Shown piece by piece: positions 1-9,893 of a DNA stretch of 20,736 bases (the first letter of the stretch is position 1; every line of letters begins with the position of its first letter). The position numbers and the translations under genes were made by a program. The stretch is from Didymodactylos carnosus. Taxonomy: Eukaryota; Rotifera; Eurotatoria; Philodinida; Philodinidae. The stretch covers positions 1-20,736 of the forward strand of contig CAJNOQ010003298.1 of the NCBI GenBank assembly GCA_905250885.1, written 5' to 3'. The notes under the pieces were generated by a model, which was not told where the DNA came from, made no database searches, and saw only the letters and a program-made list of their open reading frames with translations.

Positions 1-676
1 GTCTTAAGCCGATTTAACAACTCGTCTAGGCTCAGTTTTTGATGCTGAATCTGAAAAAAATATTTTCAGAAACTCAGAGAAAGCACGAACCGAAATATAA
101 GGCGTATTTTGAAAAAAATGTGTTTTTGAAAAATACGACATACTTCGATTTTTTCGTATTTTCCGAACTGAAACAGATATTTGTGTAAGGTAAAAAGTTG
201 TTTTTCGTGATCAGCAACTCTCACTCTATCAAATGATGTAAAAAAAACGGCAAAAGAAATTTTTACTTGAATTTCGCATTGCCGGCACCTTACCAAGTTA
301 CTTTTCTCGCCTTTCTATCTAAGGTATTTCTGTACTGGAGTATAGAAAGCAGTATGTAAGGAAATTTTGGTACACAGATGAAGCACGTCACGACTCTTTC
401 CCGAACTGGAATTGGTTTTTAAATAACCCTGTTTATGAAAGTGGAAAGCGTAATGTTCGATCTAAAAATTCCCTCAGAATCAAGTTCTATACTTAATACT
501 CTGTTTCAAAATGTATGAGACAGTCGGTTACCTCTGTAAAGGTGCAGAACCTAGGGCGATAGATTCGAAACGTTTTAAACTTGCCGGATATCGGATATAC
601 TGATTGAGGCAGCCAAAGCAGAATATATTTCAATTTTGTATGGAAATTTTGCATCAGAAATCATTAAACAACATAG
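1..676. other. No gene recognised; AT-rich leader to the E1 remnant
   Basis: I see no coding homology here. The A/T homopolymer-rich first 300 bases resemble non-coding repeat interior. No E1 sequence can be followed upstream of about 677, so the glycine-rich ATP-binding half expected just before it is absent. The sequence ending AACATAG at 676 could be an old 3' splice site, in which case a missing exon once lay upstream. Confidence 0.5.
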
Positions 677-894
677 TGCATATTGTTTTACCGACGAGAT
701 GTACACAGTTATCAATTTATTCTTCTTCTAAAAAATCTAGTGAAGTGTAAATCAAAAGTAGCGGCTGAAGCTGCCAAACAAATGAATCAGAATTTGAACA
801 TACATGTCTTTATTGCACCTGTGTCACCGGAAACAGAAGTCATATATCACGATCAGTATCGGTATCGTTAATGCGCTAGACGACATTGTTGCAC

Positions 895-995
895 GTACGT
901 TGATTTATCGTTAATAGACAGCTAGAGTTTCTGTAGTCAATAGTTGTAAAGTAGTAGAAAAGTACATTTTATCTAAAAGTTTCTGCTGTCTTTAG
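895..995 (+). other. Spliceosomal intron in the E1 remnant (101 nt)
   Basis: The donor is GTACGT at 895-900 and the acceptor is TCTTTAG ending at 995. Removing it joins GCA-C to GG-CAA and gives D-D-I-V-A-R-Q-Y-I-D-R-R-C, which follows the E1 family pattern without a gap. The intron is therefore still correctly bounded although the gene is broken. Confidence 0.85.
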
Positions 996-2448
996 GGCAA
1001 TATATTGATCGACGATGCGTTTATCATCGTAAGCTAGTGGTACATTAGGCACAAAAGCAAGTGTTCAAGTTGTTGTACCATTTTTAACTGAGTCATATTC
1101 ATCGGTAACTGATCCATCAGAATCGACTGTTTCGATTAGTACGTTAAAACATTTTCCATTTTTCACTGAACATACAATTCAATGGGCAAGCCAACTGTTC
1201 GAGAATACATTTTTTTATCCCACCCGTTCCGCTCAAGACTACCAGAAAGATCCAAAAGCATTTCTTGAACGTATTGAAAAATATTCTATATATCAAAAGA
1301 AAGAAGAAATAGAGAATGTTCTACATATATTGGGACGTGATAGAACAAAATGTTTTGAAGACGGTATTAAATGTGCAAGACAATTATTTCAAGAACATTT
1401 TCATGATACAATTGTACGATTATTATTTTATTATCCACATGTTCTACTTACGCATAATGGTGAATATTTTTGGAGTGGTGATCGACTGTGTCCACATGAA
1501 ACTGAATTTGATTCTAATAACGAATTACATATGGACTTTGTATATGCAGCATCGAATTTATATGCTGAGATGTTTTTAATGCCACAAATTAAAGATATTA
1601 CACAATTTAAAAGTTATGTAGTAGCTGCACATATGTCTGATTTCAAACTAAAAGGGTTTTATCGATACACGAAAATGATGAACAAGTAAAAGCCAGTGTC
1701 AATAATATAGAAGATGAAACTGTTGAATTACAACAAATGGTACAAAGACTACCAAAATTAGAGGATATACTTAATATTGAATTAAAACCATTAGAATTTG
1801 AAATAGATGCTGGTACGAATTTTCATATTGATTTTATAACATCTGCATCCAATTTGCGTGCTGAGAATTATGAAATTGATCCGACTGATAGTAGTCAAGC
1901 AAAACAAATAGTTGGACGAATACTATCAGCTATAGTAATAACAACAGCAATGGTAACCGGTCTTGTTTATTTAGAAGTATATAAATTTGTACAAAAACAT
2001 AAAAGATTGAATCATATCGTAATAGCGTAGCGAATTTGGCAATACCATTTTTGTATTGCTTTGAGCCAACACCAGTAAAAATAAATCAAGTAATGTCCAT
2101 GTTAATCTTTCTTAGCACTTTTGCAAAAAATATAATATGAGAAAGACAATCTCTACATCAGATAACAGCAGCTGTTGTTATATTCATCTTTATTGAATAA
2201 AAATTAAAAATCTTTTTTAAATAAACCTTTTTGTGAAAATAAAGTCAACCTTTCGAAAATTCCGGATTTCCGAATTTTCTAAAAATGCTTAATTTGATAA
2301 AAGAAATAAAGGCCTAATTCAAAAATCGATGACGATCAGACGATATAGTTTCTTTTCCTCTTTTAAACAAAAAAAGAATGAACTCCCTACGACAAACCGC
2401 TATTAAAATTTTGGGACGCACTTCAGGTGTAACTCTTATATAGAGAAT

Positions 2449-2472
2449 AAAACGCTGTATTAAACGCTGTAT
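2449..2472. repeat. 12-nt tandem duplication
   Basis: AAAACGCTGTAT (2449-2460) is followed directly by TAAACGCTGTAT (2461-2472), two head-to-tail copies with one mismatch inside the long E1 intron. It is probably a replication-slippage product. Confidence 0.7.
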
Positions 2473-2532
2473 GAAATACTCAACTTTAGAACTTCTAGAA
2501 AAATGCTTGTGACCTTTTGATCCAACAGACAT

Positions 2533-2718
2533 GCGCGATTACAACTACAAAATGTAAAGTTCAAACATTGCTATTATCTGTATTCTAGGGGTGAGTGTGG
2601 GGTGAGGGTGAGCGTGAATATGCAACTTTACATGTATGTACAGTTCAAAATTCTAGAATTCTGAATTCTACAGATAATAGCAATGTATGAACTTAACAGT
2701 TTGTAATTGTAATCGCGC
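2533..2718. repeat. Foldback repeat (MITE-like) with G-rich loop
   Basis: The left arm, 2533-2587 (starting GCGCGATTACAACTAC), is the reverse complement of the right arm, 2664-2718 (ending GTAATCGCGC), with only a few mismatches over 55 nt. The roughly 76-nt loop begins with a G/T-rich run (GGGGTGAGTGTGGGGTGAGGG at about 2588-2608). Weaker complementarity may extend outward to about 2515 and 2736. No clear target-site duplication was found. It sits in the 3.4 kb intron of the E1 remnant and is probably part of the material that lengthened it. Confidence 0.8.
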
Positions 2719-4066
2719 AGCCCTCTGATGCAAAATCATACAGAGTTGTGCGAGGTCTTATTTTAATCAGAAACGTCTGCCCTACAAATCTGTGTGTTTA
2801 GAAAAAGTTTAATTGCGTTAGTATCCAGGAAAACGTTATTGTTTGAAGACCCGGTTTTTCGAGGCTCCTAGAAAACTTGCTCAAAATCCCCGAAAAACTA
2901 CTTTTGTAACCAAAAGCGATTCAGATTCTGAAAGGAGACACGGCAGGCTACCTTCCCATGTGCTTATCTCAAAACCGATGTTTTGACCGAAAATCATCAT
3001 TTCTGAGGGGGAGGGGGGAGAGCCCTTGATAGTATGATGGGTATCAGAAACATCTTTTAGAAGAGCTGACTTTAAATTTTGCTTAGGAACTGTAACGTTC
3101 TCTCTCATACAAAAAATGTCTATTTCTCTCTTTCTCTTTCTCGTACTACAAAACAAATGTATTTTATTCATGTGTACCGACTTCCCTTCCACTGCAGGAT
3201 GTGAGCTAATTATTATGGAGTCCCTTCCCTTCACAAGCTGAATTGTATAGGAATTTCAGAAGTTTTTCCTGTTGATTATGAACCAGAACGCAACAAAGAT
3301 ATATGTATACTTTACATGAAGTGTACATATGTCTTTCTCGCCAGAGTGATAGTGTCAAAGATTTCTTTGTATGAAATGTGACTGGCCTTAATTCCTCTGA
3401 AGCTCAAAAAAGACTAGAGAGTAAGTTGGTTTGGATATAAGAAAAAGCTTGAAACAGAATATTTGTATTCCGCTTTGGATGCTGATTCCGAATCTGATAA
3501 AAGTTTTGATGTTAGATATAATATTACTTCAGTTCATAAACTGTTCAATACTAGGCATGTTGTCTACCAAGTGAGATAAATTCAAAAGCCATTTTCTTCA
3601 CCATTTTATATGATCCCGTGAATTCTTTTTACAAATCATTATTACTAAGTCGATAATATTTATGGTAAAATAATCTCCTAAAATCCATTTCATCAACCAG
3701 AAGAAAATTACGTTACAAGAACACAACTCAACGCTCCTGTATACTGGTGTCCTACCATAACAAAAAGTCGTAAAGACTTCAGATTTTTACATAAAGAGCC
3801 TAATAAATACGCTAACTGTCATTGCAGCAGTTTTTAATTTCGGGTTGAAAAGAGCTGAAAAGTTGATCATAACTCAAATGAAGAGGTCTATAGTGTCTAT
3901 ATTAATGTACAACTCGATCTACACCTAACTCATAGGAGGAATACGGTACGGGCGTCTAAAGTCCTACAATGCACATTACTGATATGCTATGTAACGACGG
4001 AAGTAGTTAGCGGTCATGACAGTAGACCGGATTGGCACTGTCAGGGGATAGTCTGTTTTCTCTAGT

Positions 4067-4195
4067 ATGTTGAAACATTTGAAATCCAAACTAGAACTGT
4101 TTTTGCAAAATTCGAAGTTCGATGTTCCAAGAATATATGATTACAGTGAAGGAATTGACACATTAGAGAAGATCCTCCTCGACCTCATCATGTAA
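4067..4195 (+). CDS. Short protein-like open frame, 42 codons, unrecognised
   Basis: An ATG frame reads MLKHLKSKLELFLQ...IYDYSEGIDTLEKILLDLIM and stops at TAA. It is helix-like and acidic/leucine-rich, and it follows a good acceptor-like tract (CTGTTTTCTCTAG ending at 4065), so it may be an exon remnant of an inserted gene. The frame one base back (Y-V-E-T-F-E-I-Q-T-R) is also open for 24 codons, which weakens the case. No family is recognised. Confidence 0.2.
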   Translation: MLKHLKSKLELFLQNSKFDVPRIYDYSEGIDTLEKILLDLIM

Positions 4196-5535
4196 AAGAT
4201 TAAATAGAAGGCCCCTCCGTTTTTGGAGAAAACATTACTTATTTTCCTAACAGAATATATATACAACCTTAAGAGAGCAGAAATGCAGGAGATCAGAGGT
4301 ACAGTTTTTAAGAACAACATTTAGTTGCTTGAAACTACAGTTCAAGGTTTTATTTCTACCAGCAAGCTGAAAATGTTATGATATCAATCCTAAACTGCAC
4401 TAACATTTTGCAGTCTTGTACATACATCGTACGACAAATCTCACTTATCTTTTGCGTTTTCTGCTGTTTACTACAGAGCGCAATGGACCCGCTTGCATTT
4501 CACTAGTCTTGAATTAATCATCTAGTGGAAACTTTTGATCGTTTTTTTGACTACATGTTTTATTTCAGTCCTCCCAACTTTCTGAATTCGTCGTGTAAAA
4601 TCATCATTTTTAACATTTTGCTGCAAGTAATCAAGTGATTGTTTTTTCATAGTATTGCAGCCAGTGGAAATCGATCATCCCGTAGAATTTGCTCGCTTCA
4701 TGATGAACACTTCAAAGTAGTCATGTTAGAAGTTTTGAGACTTGGTCATGTGTTAATACTGAATTTATAATTGTTACGGTTAACTGATTGTCGACTTTTA
4801 GTTTTCGACAGCTTTTCGCAAAATCTAATATCTTCGTCAAATATTCCATCGGAGTCTATATTTTTTGCTAAAATTTGTGAAAAACGCTCGCCGTACATTT
4901 TTCTTGCATAAGTTTTTTATTTCAGTACTGTGGATTGTGCAATGTTGATAACAGCTTGCATATAAAGGCTCTCATCCAAAATAATTGTGATAAAGAAAAT
5001 TCAGCACGATAGAAGCATATGCTAATCGGTGATATGTGAAGTTAAAATTATTTACTCGTTTTCAATTGAAAGTAGGAGTTATTAACCGCAAAACTAACTC
5101 CTGTGCAATGCAGTTTTTTCGAATGGTATAGTCGATTCAGGGTGATAAGACTAAGTTTATGATAATAGTACTTTTTAGTGCCACTGATTGTGAGCCAAAA
5201 AGTTCTGTACGCAGTCGTGTATCATGATGAGACAAGAAATAGGAGTCTGTACAGTTCAGTTTCATATTGATAAAAAAAAGATTTATGTTCAATAAACAAT
5301 GCATGTAATTTTGCTAAAGAATGCGATTCCTTTATTTTAGACAAGAGTATATTTTGAATAAACTGAGTCCAGGAGAATACAGAACAATTAAATTGACGAT
5401 AGTTGTTTAGAATCATTTAATACTATCTAAGCGAATGAATGCTTCTTTTTATCTTAGTATCTGGGCACTTCATTGTGGAATCAATTTGAAGGTAATGGTG
5501 ATATGACCGTTAAAGAACTTATCGATTATTTCAAG

Positions 5536-5600
5536 GTAAAGTAGCAGAATAACTTTAGTTTCTTTTTATTGATATTATATGTGTGGTAAACGTTTTCTAG
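5536..5600 (+). other. Spliceosomal intron in the E1 remnant (65 nt)
   Basis: The donor GTAAAG follows ...D-Y-F-K (AAG ending at 5535) and the acceptor CGTTTTCTAG ends at 5600. Splicing gives D-Y-F-K-K-E-H-R-L-T-I-T-L-L-S, an uninterrupted match to the E1 C-terminal domain. A further acceptor-like tract (TTCTTCTCTTTATAG, ending at 5758) precedes a stretch resembling the last E1 codons, so one more intron may have existed in the decayed 3' exon. Confidence 0.85.
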
Positions 5601-5783
5601 AAGGAACATCGACTTACAATAACACTGTTGTCGACGAACTCATCACTTAATTATAATTCATTTTCTAAGAGTGAAACATGTAGCAATAGACAGTACGTTG
5701 TTTCTCGAATGTCGCCACATCATGGCTTTTTTTTGTCTACTCTTCTTCTCTTTATAGGATATCTGAAATGTATACAATTATAA

Positions 5784-6284
5784 CAAAAAAAAACAAATAT
5801 CACCACAAGTACGTTCATTATTATTAAACGTACTATTCAATGAACTAGAAGGAAATAATGTTGAAAATGTTCCTTTTATAAAATATATATTTAGATAAAT
5901 CTCTGAATTTTTCATCAAGCCAGACAAATTAATATTAACCAAGAAGATGATAGTTATCATTGCCAAAACTTGACAATTTATTTACTAAACATTTTTATTC
6001 TTGTATAAAAGAGAATAATGCGTTATGATTGTTGTTGTGTTCAGTATTTCTATTTTTCTGTTAAAGATTGAAAAACATTTTAAAGGTAAAGATTGTGTAA
6101 AACGTAGTCAGGGATATCTTTATGTAGACAAAAGGCACTTTCTGTTGTTCAAAAACAAGTAACGATTATCCAACAAGGAAACAGTATTGCTTTGCCATCT
6201 TTAGTTTAACTAACAATAAACTTTATTCTACCAATGATCAGTTCAACGGTAATAGACATCACATCCAACTGAATTACAACATAA
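5784..6284. other. No gene recognised
   Basis: This AT-rich spacer follows the E1 remnant. A short frame near 6152-6208 (VQKQVTIIQQGNSIALPSLV) and another near 6217-6321 look mildly protein-like and may be decayed exons belonging with the open frame at 6285-6548. I cannot name them. Confidence 0.4.
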
Positions 6285-6548
6285 GCAAACATTGTAACGC
6301 TCTATATAACATACGTACTTGACAATGAACGCATAGATACATCAACAAATTCTTCTGGTCAAGAGACTCGGGCAGCTAAATTCCTTGTTTTTCTAACTGA
6401 TAACGAGCTTTTCAACAAAATCAACAAACAAATTTTTATAGATGGAATAATAATAGCGGAGGTCAGAATAGTAACAATAGCAGTTCTCGTGTGCCTTTTC
6501 CTTGTGTTAACTCTGTCAATTTTAATCGTTCAAAGCGGCAAACGGTAA
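6285..6548 (+). CDS. Open frame with one membrane segment, no ATG, unrecognised
   Basis: The frame is open for 87 codons from a TAA at 6282 to TAA at 6546 but lacks an initiating ATG in a suitable place. It therefore would be an exon or a gene fragment. It reads as a soluble portion (LDNERIDTSTNSSGQETRAAK, FLVFLTDNELFNKINKQIF) followed by a hydrophobic run of about 21 residues (IVTIAVLVCLFLVLTLSILIV) and the short basic end QSGKR. That is the layout of the C-terminal end of a type I membrane protein. An overlapping frame from about 6440 is Asn/Ser-rich and also open. No conserved domain is recognised, and a chance open frame cannot be excluded. Confidence 0.25.
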   Translation, partial: ANIVTLYITYVLDNERIDTSTNSSGQETRAAKFLVFLTDNELFNKINKQIFIDGIIIAEVRIVTIAVLVCLFLVLTLSILIVQSGKR

Positions 6549-7206
6549 TAGAGATTTAGACTTCTTAGAATTTTTACTTTTACAAATTCATTGACAATTT
6601 CTTTTGAAATGCACAAAACTTTCAAATTTCTTCGCCCTTGTCATCGAAAAAAATTCTGTTATGCTGCTGCTATTCAAGGAAGGGTATTCTGTCGCAATTG
6701 AAATGGTTACGTTATTTTAATGTAATTCAAATAGTTGCGTTAGTCAGACATGATCCATCGAAGGGTGTACCTGAGGTTTCACTTTCTTGAAGCTAGTAAA
6801 TCGCCTAAATTAATCATGACTCTGACTGAGGGAGTGCTCTTAGATAAAAAAAAATCAGTACAGCCTTTTTGAATCTAAGCTAAGTAGTCTCTTTTTCTCG
6901 TTGGCTTTCTCTTCTCAAATCTGTATCAAATAATTAATAATTAATTAAATTATTTTATTTTATTTGTTTCTTTTTATTTTCATTTATTGACATTAGATAT
7001 TTTTATATTATTCCACGAGACGACGAGATTTTACTTAAATTTGAATTTTTATTCAAATGAGATAAATTATTAGGTTAATCTAGTTTGATTTCTTTGTAGT
7101 GGCGCCAATCCTTCACTCTTGAATGTCAAGCAGCAAGAGAAACAAAAACAAGAAAGTAGAACGCCTTTATCTGCTCTGACTTTTGAATCCGGGACGACGG
7201 GGTGAT
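6549..7206. other. No gene recognised; AT-rich, with an LTR-element-like leader at its end
   Basis: The stretch from 6930 to 7080 is almost pure A/T. TGGCGCCAATCC at about 7101-7112 resembles the primer-binding site of LTR retroelements, and the purine-rich GGGACGACGGGGTGA just before 7206 resembles a polypurine tract. Both are short matches. Nothing in between encodes retroelement proteins. Confidence 0.3.
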
Positions 7207-7683
7207 TGTAACGGCTCCTCGCCATTACATTATTCTCCATGCTTGATCTTGGCGCAGTTTCTAGAAATTCTTAAAACTTCGTAGTTTCGCCGATTTTAGT
7301 AAGAGAAATGATAGACGAAAGAAATTATGTATTAAATTAATAAATAATACAAGTCTTTTTCGGGAAACAAAACGAAAAAACAAGTCATGATCGAAAGTAA
7401 ATTTCGATTCTTTTTTCATTCTTGTCAACTTTCAACTTCAAATTCAGATCTCTTCTTGTTAACGTTTAACTTCAAGTTAACATCTCTCTCTCTCGTTCTT
7501 CTCAACTTTCAAATTCAAATTCACATCTCTTCTCTTCTTCTTCTCTCATATACAAGGAAGGAGGAGCTTTAATATTCTGTTTAAAGAATTTATATAAATT
7601 AAATTTTATATTTAAGTTTTATTTAATATTTATAATTTAGTATTTGCGTTTGCAATACTCATTTTCATTTCTCCTTCGTTACA
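7207..7683. mobile_element. Possible solo or 3' LTR (477 bp)
   Basis: The segment begins TGTAACGG and ends TTCGTTACA, so TGTAACG and CGTTACA form 7-bp inverted ends with the TG...CA pattern usual for LTRs. It follows a purine-rich tract and contains a TATA-like run (TTTATATAAATT near 7590). Against this, I see no direct target duplication, no second copy in the window and no gag or pol sequence. The call rests on the ends alone. Confidence 0.3.
7424..7550. repeat. Pyrimidine-rich degenerate tandem repeat
   Basis: A motif like TCAACTTTCAAATTCAAATT followed by CACATCTCTTCT recurs about three times (starting near 7425, 7459 and 7501) within a strongly C/T-biased strand, including CTCTCTCTCTC. 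It lies in the middle of the putative LTR. The short open frame read across it is a product of this composition. Confidence 0.6.
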
Positions 7684-8744
7684 TCAGCATCTCAATAGAT
7701 TAGATTCCACCACATTCTTCTTGAAACAACAAAGAATATTATCTATTTTATTTATCAATTAATTGAATAGTTACTCGTACTATCAACGTCGTACAAACTA
7801 CTTTTTGTATCAAACTTTATCACTAAACTAATAATAATTGTTGCTGCTGGTAAATTGGGTGTTGTTTTGTGAAGCTGTTAGTAGGGCCTAATTAGCACAC
7901 ACACACACACACACCTTAATAAAGGAGTGCTTTACATTATTCTAGGATTGCTCCGAATGATTCGCTCGTAATTCTGACGGCTTCTCTAAGCCGAAATTAT
8001 TCACTGTGCCTTGTAGTGTCATCCTTTGGTATTCAGATTTTCAAAAAGGACTGGTCGAGACAGAAATGAAGGTTTTGTTTTATGAAGACTCGAATTAAGA
8101 CACGATCTGAGATCTTTCTAAAGAGACAGATTAGGACTTCAGATTTTTTTGTGCTTTGAGTCCGATCGTTCTTTAATGCAACACAATAAAAAAATTTTGA
8201 GCTTTTCACTTTGTTATTGTTTATTTTGGATTTATATAAACCCGTCTAGCCCTATCTTAAAAACATCTTTGTTGACGTATGTAAAGCACGATTCATGACA
8301 ACGCCAGATTAAGTTTTCACAAAGGTATATAAATTTTTGGTGTAACCGCAAGTGTCTATTTGCGATTGTTCATACGTTATTTGAGAAGCATCCGAATCCA
8401 TTCTATTCTGACATGAATATCTAGGTCGATTTCATATGGCGTAAACGACGACTTGCGATGTGGTCGTAGCTGAACTCAGACGTAATAAGTTATCGTGTGC
8501 AACTGTCGTAAAAATCCGTCCACCATTGTAAACTATTATAAGCGTTTTCTTTACGATTGTGAATCGAGTGAATTCACGATAGCATTACGTTGTAACACAG
8601 GAAAAACAATGTAGGTGTAAGATACGTCCTATTAACTTTCGACAAATAAATATTTTGATCTACTATTTACTTAGTACATAAAAGTAAACTGTTACTATTC
8701 CTGGTGCGAAAATATTCGAATAAGACTTACTCAAATATGCAGTA
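7684..8744. other. No gene recognised; contains a (CA)10 microsatellite
   Basis: A perfect CA dinucleotide run occupies about 7896-7915. TATATAAA at about 8325-8332 is a TATA-like site with no recognisable gene after it. A small perfect hairpin, GTGAAT-N7-ATTCAC, lies near 8560-8578. Nothing else is supportable. The TA at 8743-8744 is the left target copy of the foldback element that follows. Confidence 0.5.
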
Positions 8745-9893
8745 AGGTACAGCTAATGCAAAAATGCAGTGGAATATTTTTTGCCGCTATTATACATATT
8801 CTAGTTCGTTAGAGCGCGGTGACCACGAGTATCACCTTTTTCTTGAGTTTAGACCGAGTTTTGACGGAGAAAAATGCAAAATACTGAACAGATCTCAAAA
8901 ATCGCAATACCATTGGTTTTTCAAGCAACCTCCGTAACTTTTTTGGAAGAGAAATAGGCGACTGCGGTTTTCAGCTTTGAATTCCTTGACTCTTGCTCTA
9001 TCTAACCATGTATCACTCACAGAGTTTCTATGAAAATTAGATGTGTGGCTGATTTTCCAACAGAATGGGCCTAAAAATCACACCTTCACTTTCCAATCCC
9101 TATTAGTTTTTTTGTATGGAGTACTAGACCCTTGTGTCATACATGGTTAGATAGAGCATCGAGCGGGCAACAAAGTTATATGTTTAGATTTTTCCATTTT
9201 GCTTTCCTTGAAGAAAAAATTAAGTTTCTTTTTTCCACTGTACAAAGCGGCAAGGCGATTTTTGACAAAGTCGCGGTTTTTTCGACCAAATTTAATGGAA
9301 ATGGCGTCAAATAGGCGAAAAACGATAGCGAATTCAACGGAAACATTTTTAAAATTTTCAAAAAACCATTCAAAGGGTTTTCGAGAGACCGGATCTCTAG
9401 AACACCTTCTCAACAACCAGACTTTTGAAAATGATCTAGAACGATAGAGAATTGAATTCTGAACAAAGCAAGACGTTTTCGAGCCTTCTGCGACTTCTCG
9501 ACCAAGAGAAATATCCAAAAAATTTAGATGGGCAATAAAAAGTCTCGAATTCGATTTTTTAGTTTTTTAGACATTTCTCTTGACCGAGAAGTCGCAGAAG
9601 GCTTCAAAACGTCTTGCTATGTTCAGAATTCAATTCTCTATCGTTCTAGACTATTGTCAAAAAGTCTAGTTGTTGAAACGGTTTTCTGGAGATCCGATCT
9701 CTCGAAAACCCTCTGAATGGTTTTTGAAAATTTTAAAAATGTTTCCATCGAATTCGCTATCGTTTTTTCTTCGTCAAAACTCGGTCTAAACTTAAGAAAA
9801 AGGTGATACTCGTGATCGCTGCGCTCTAACGAATCAGAATATGTATAATAGAGGCAAAAAACATTTCACTGCATTTTTGCATTAGCTGTACCT
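8745..9893. mobile_element. Foldback DNA element, about 1.15 kb, TA-flanked long inverted repeats
   Basis: Both ends read AGGTACAGCTAATGCAAAAA inward and are flanked by TA (8743-8744 and 9894-9895), as expected for Tc1/mariner-type insertion. The left arm 8745-8874 pairs with the right arm about 9767-9893, and the left arm 9317-9522 pairs with 9563 to about 9767, leaving a 40-nt loop near 9523-9562. Arm similarity is high by eye (for example TTCTGCGACTTCTCG and CGAGAAGTCGCAGAA). The left arm carries about 440 nt (8875-9316) absent from the right arm and bordered on both sides by GAAAAA. No transposase is encoded and the open frames across it are incidental, so it is non-autonomous. Confidence 0.8.
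8994..9158. repeat. Nested 165-bp element with 20-bp perfect inverted ends
   Basis: TGCTCTATCTAACCATGTAT at 8994-9013 is exactly reverse-complemented at 9139-9158. It lies inside the extra segment of the left arm of the larger foldback element. No convincing target duplication is visible. It could be a separate small element that inserted into the larger one, or part of the original interior. Confidence 0.7.

Larger units (their letters stand above)
2090..5457 (+). other. Very long intron of the E1 remnant (3.37 kb)
   Basis: The upstream exon ends ...P-V-K-I-N-Q at CAA (2087-2089), followed by donor GTAATG. The downstream exon starts after ATCTTAG at 5457 with Y-L-G-T-S-L-W-N-Q-F-E in the same frame, and TACTATCTAA at 5421-5430 is a plausible branch region. 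The other two introns of this gene are 101 and 65 nt, so this one is some 30-50 times longer. It holds a hairpin repeat (2533-2718), a 12-nt tandem duplication (2449-2472) and one short protein-like frame (4067-4195). The rest shows nothing recognisable. Expansion by inserted DNA, now decayed, is the likely cause. Confidence 0.75.
677..5783 (+). pseudogene. UBA1-like: Ubiquitin-activating enzyme E1 (UBA1/UBA6 type), 5'-truncated and frameshifted
   Basis: E1 enzymes adenylate ubiquitin and load it onto a catalytic cysteine. This copy covers only the second half. In order: the end of the adenylation domain (ILFYRRDV, KSKVAAEAAKQMN, NALDDIVAR, DRRCVYHRK), the catalytic-cysteine domain from 1036 (SGTLGTK, VVVPFLTESYSS, FWSGDRLCPH), the second adenylation part (FHIDFITSASNLRAENY, LVYLEVYKFVQ), and the C-terminal ubiquitin-fold part (LWNQFEGNGDMTVKELIDYF, KEHRLTITLLS). 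Frames change near 857-863, at 1034-1035 (about 10 nt missing before SGTLGTK), near 1645-1650 and near 2012-2015. The motif normally read I-C-T-L-K-N-F-P is I-S-T-L-K-H-F-P, with AGT at 1138-1140 replacing the catalytic Cys codon. Truncation, frameshifts and the lost nucleophile together make a functional E1 very unlikely. Three introns are placed. The last exon is degraded and its end, near 5783, is approximate. UBA1 fits slightly better than UBA6. Confidence 0.92.

Noticed and set aside
2588..2620. Telomere-repeat remnant (TGTGGG-like run)
   Set aside because: Only one TGTGGGG unit occurs within a generally G/T-rich loop; there is no tandem array.
2881..3234. 117-codon minus-strand open frame inside the E1 intron
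   Set aside because: No recognisable motif, low-complexity Ser/Lys/Arg segments, and it crosses A/T homopolymers. It looks like a chance frame in intronic repeat DNA.
7387..7572. 61-codon Ser/Leu-rich frame
   Set aside because: Its composition comes entirely from the C/T-rich tandem repeat.
9147..9518. 123-codon minus-strand frame and overlapping plus-strand frames
   Set aside because: They lie in the arms of the foldback element, occur on both strands at once, and show no transposase motif.
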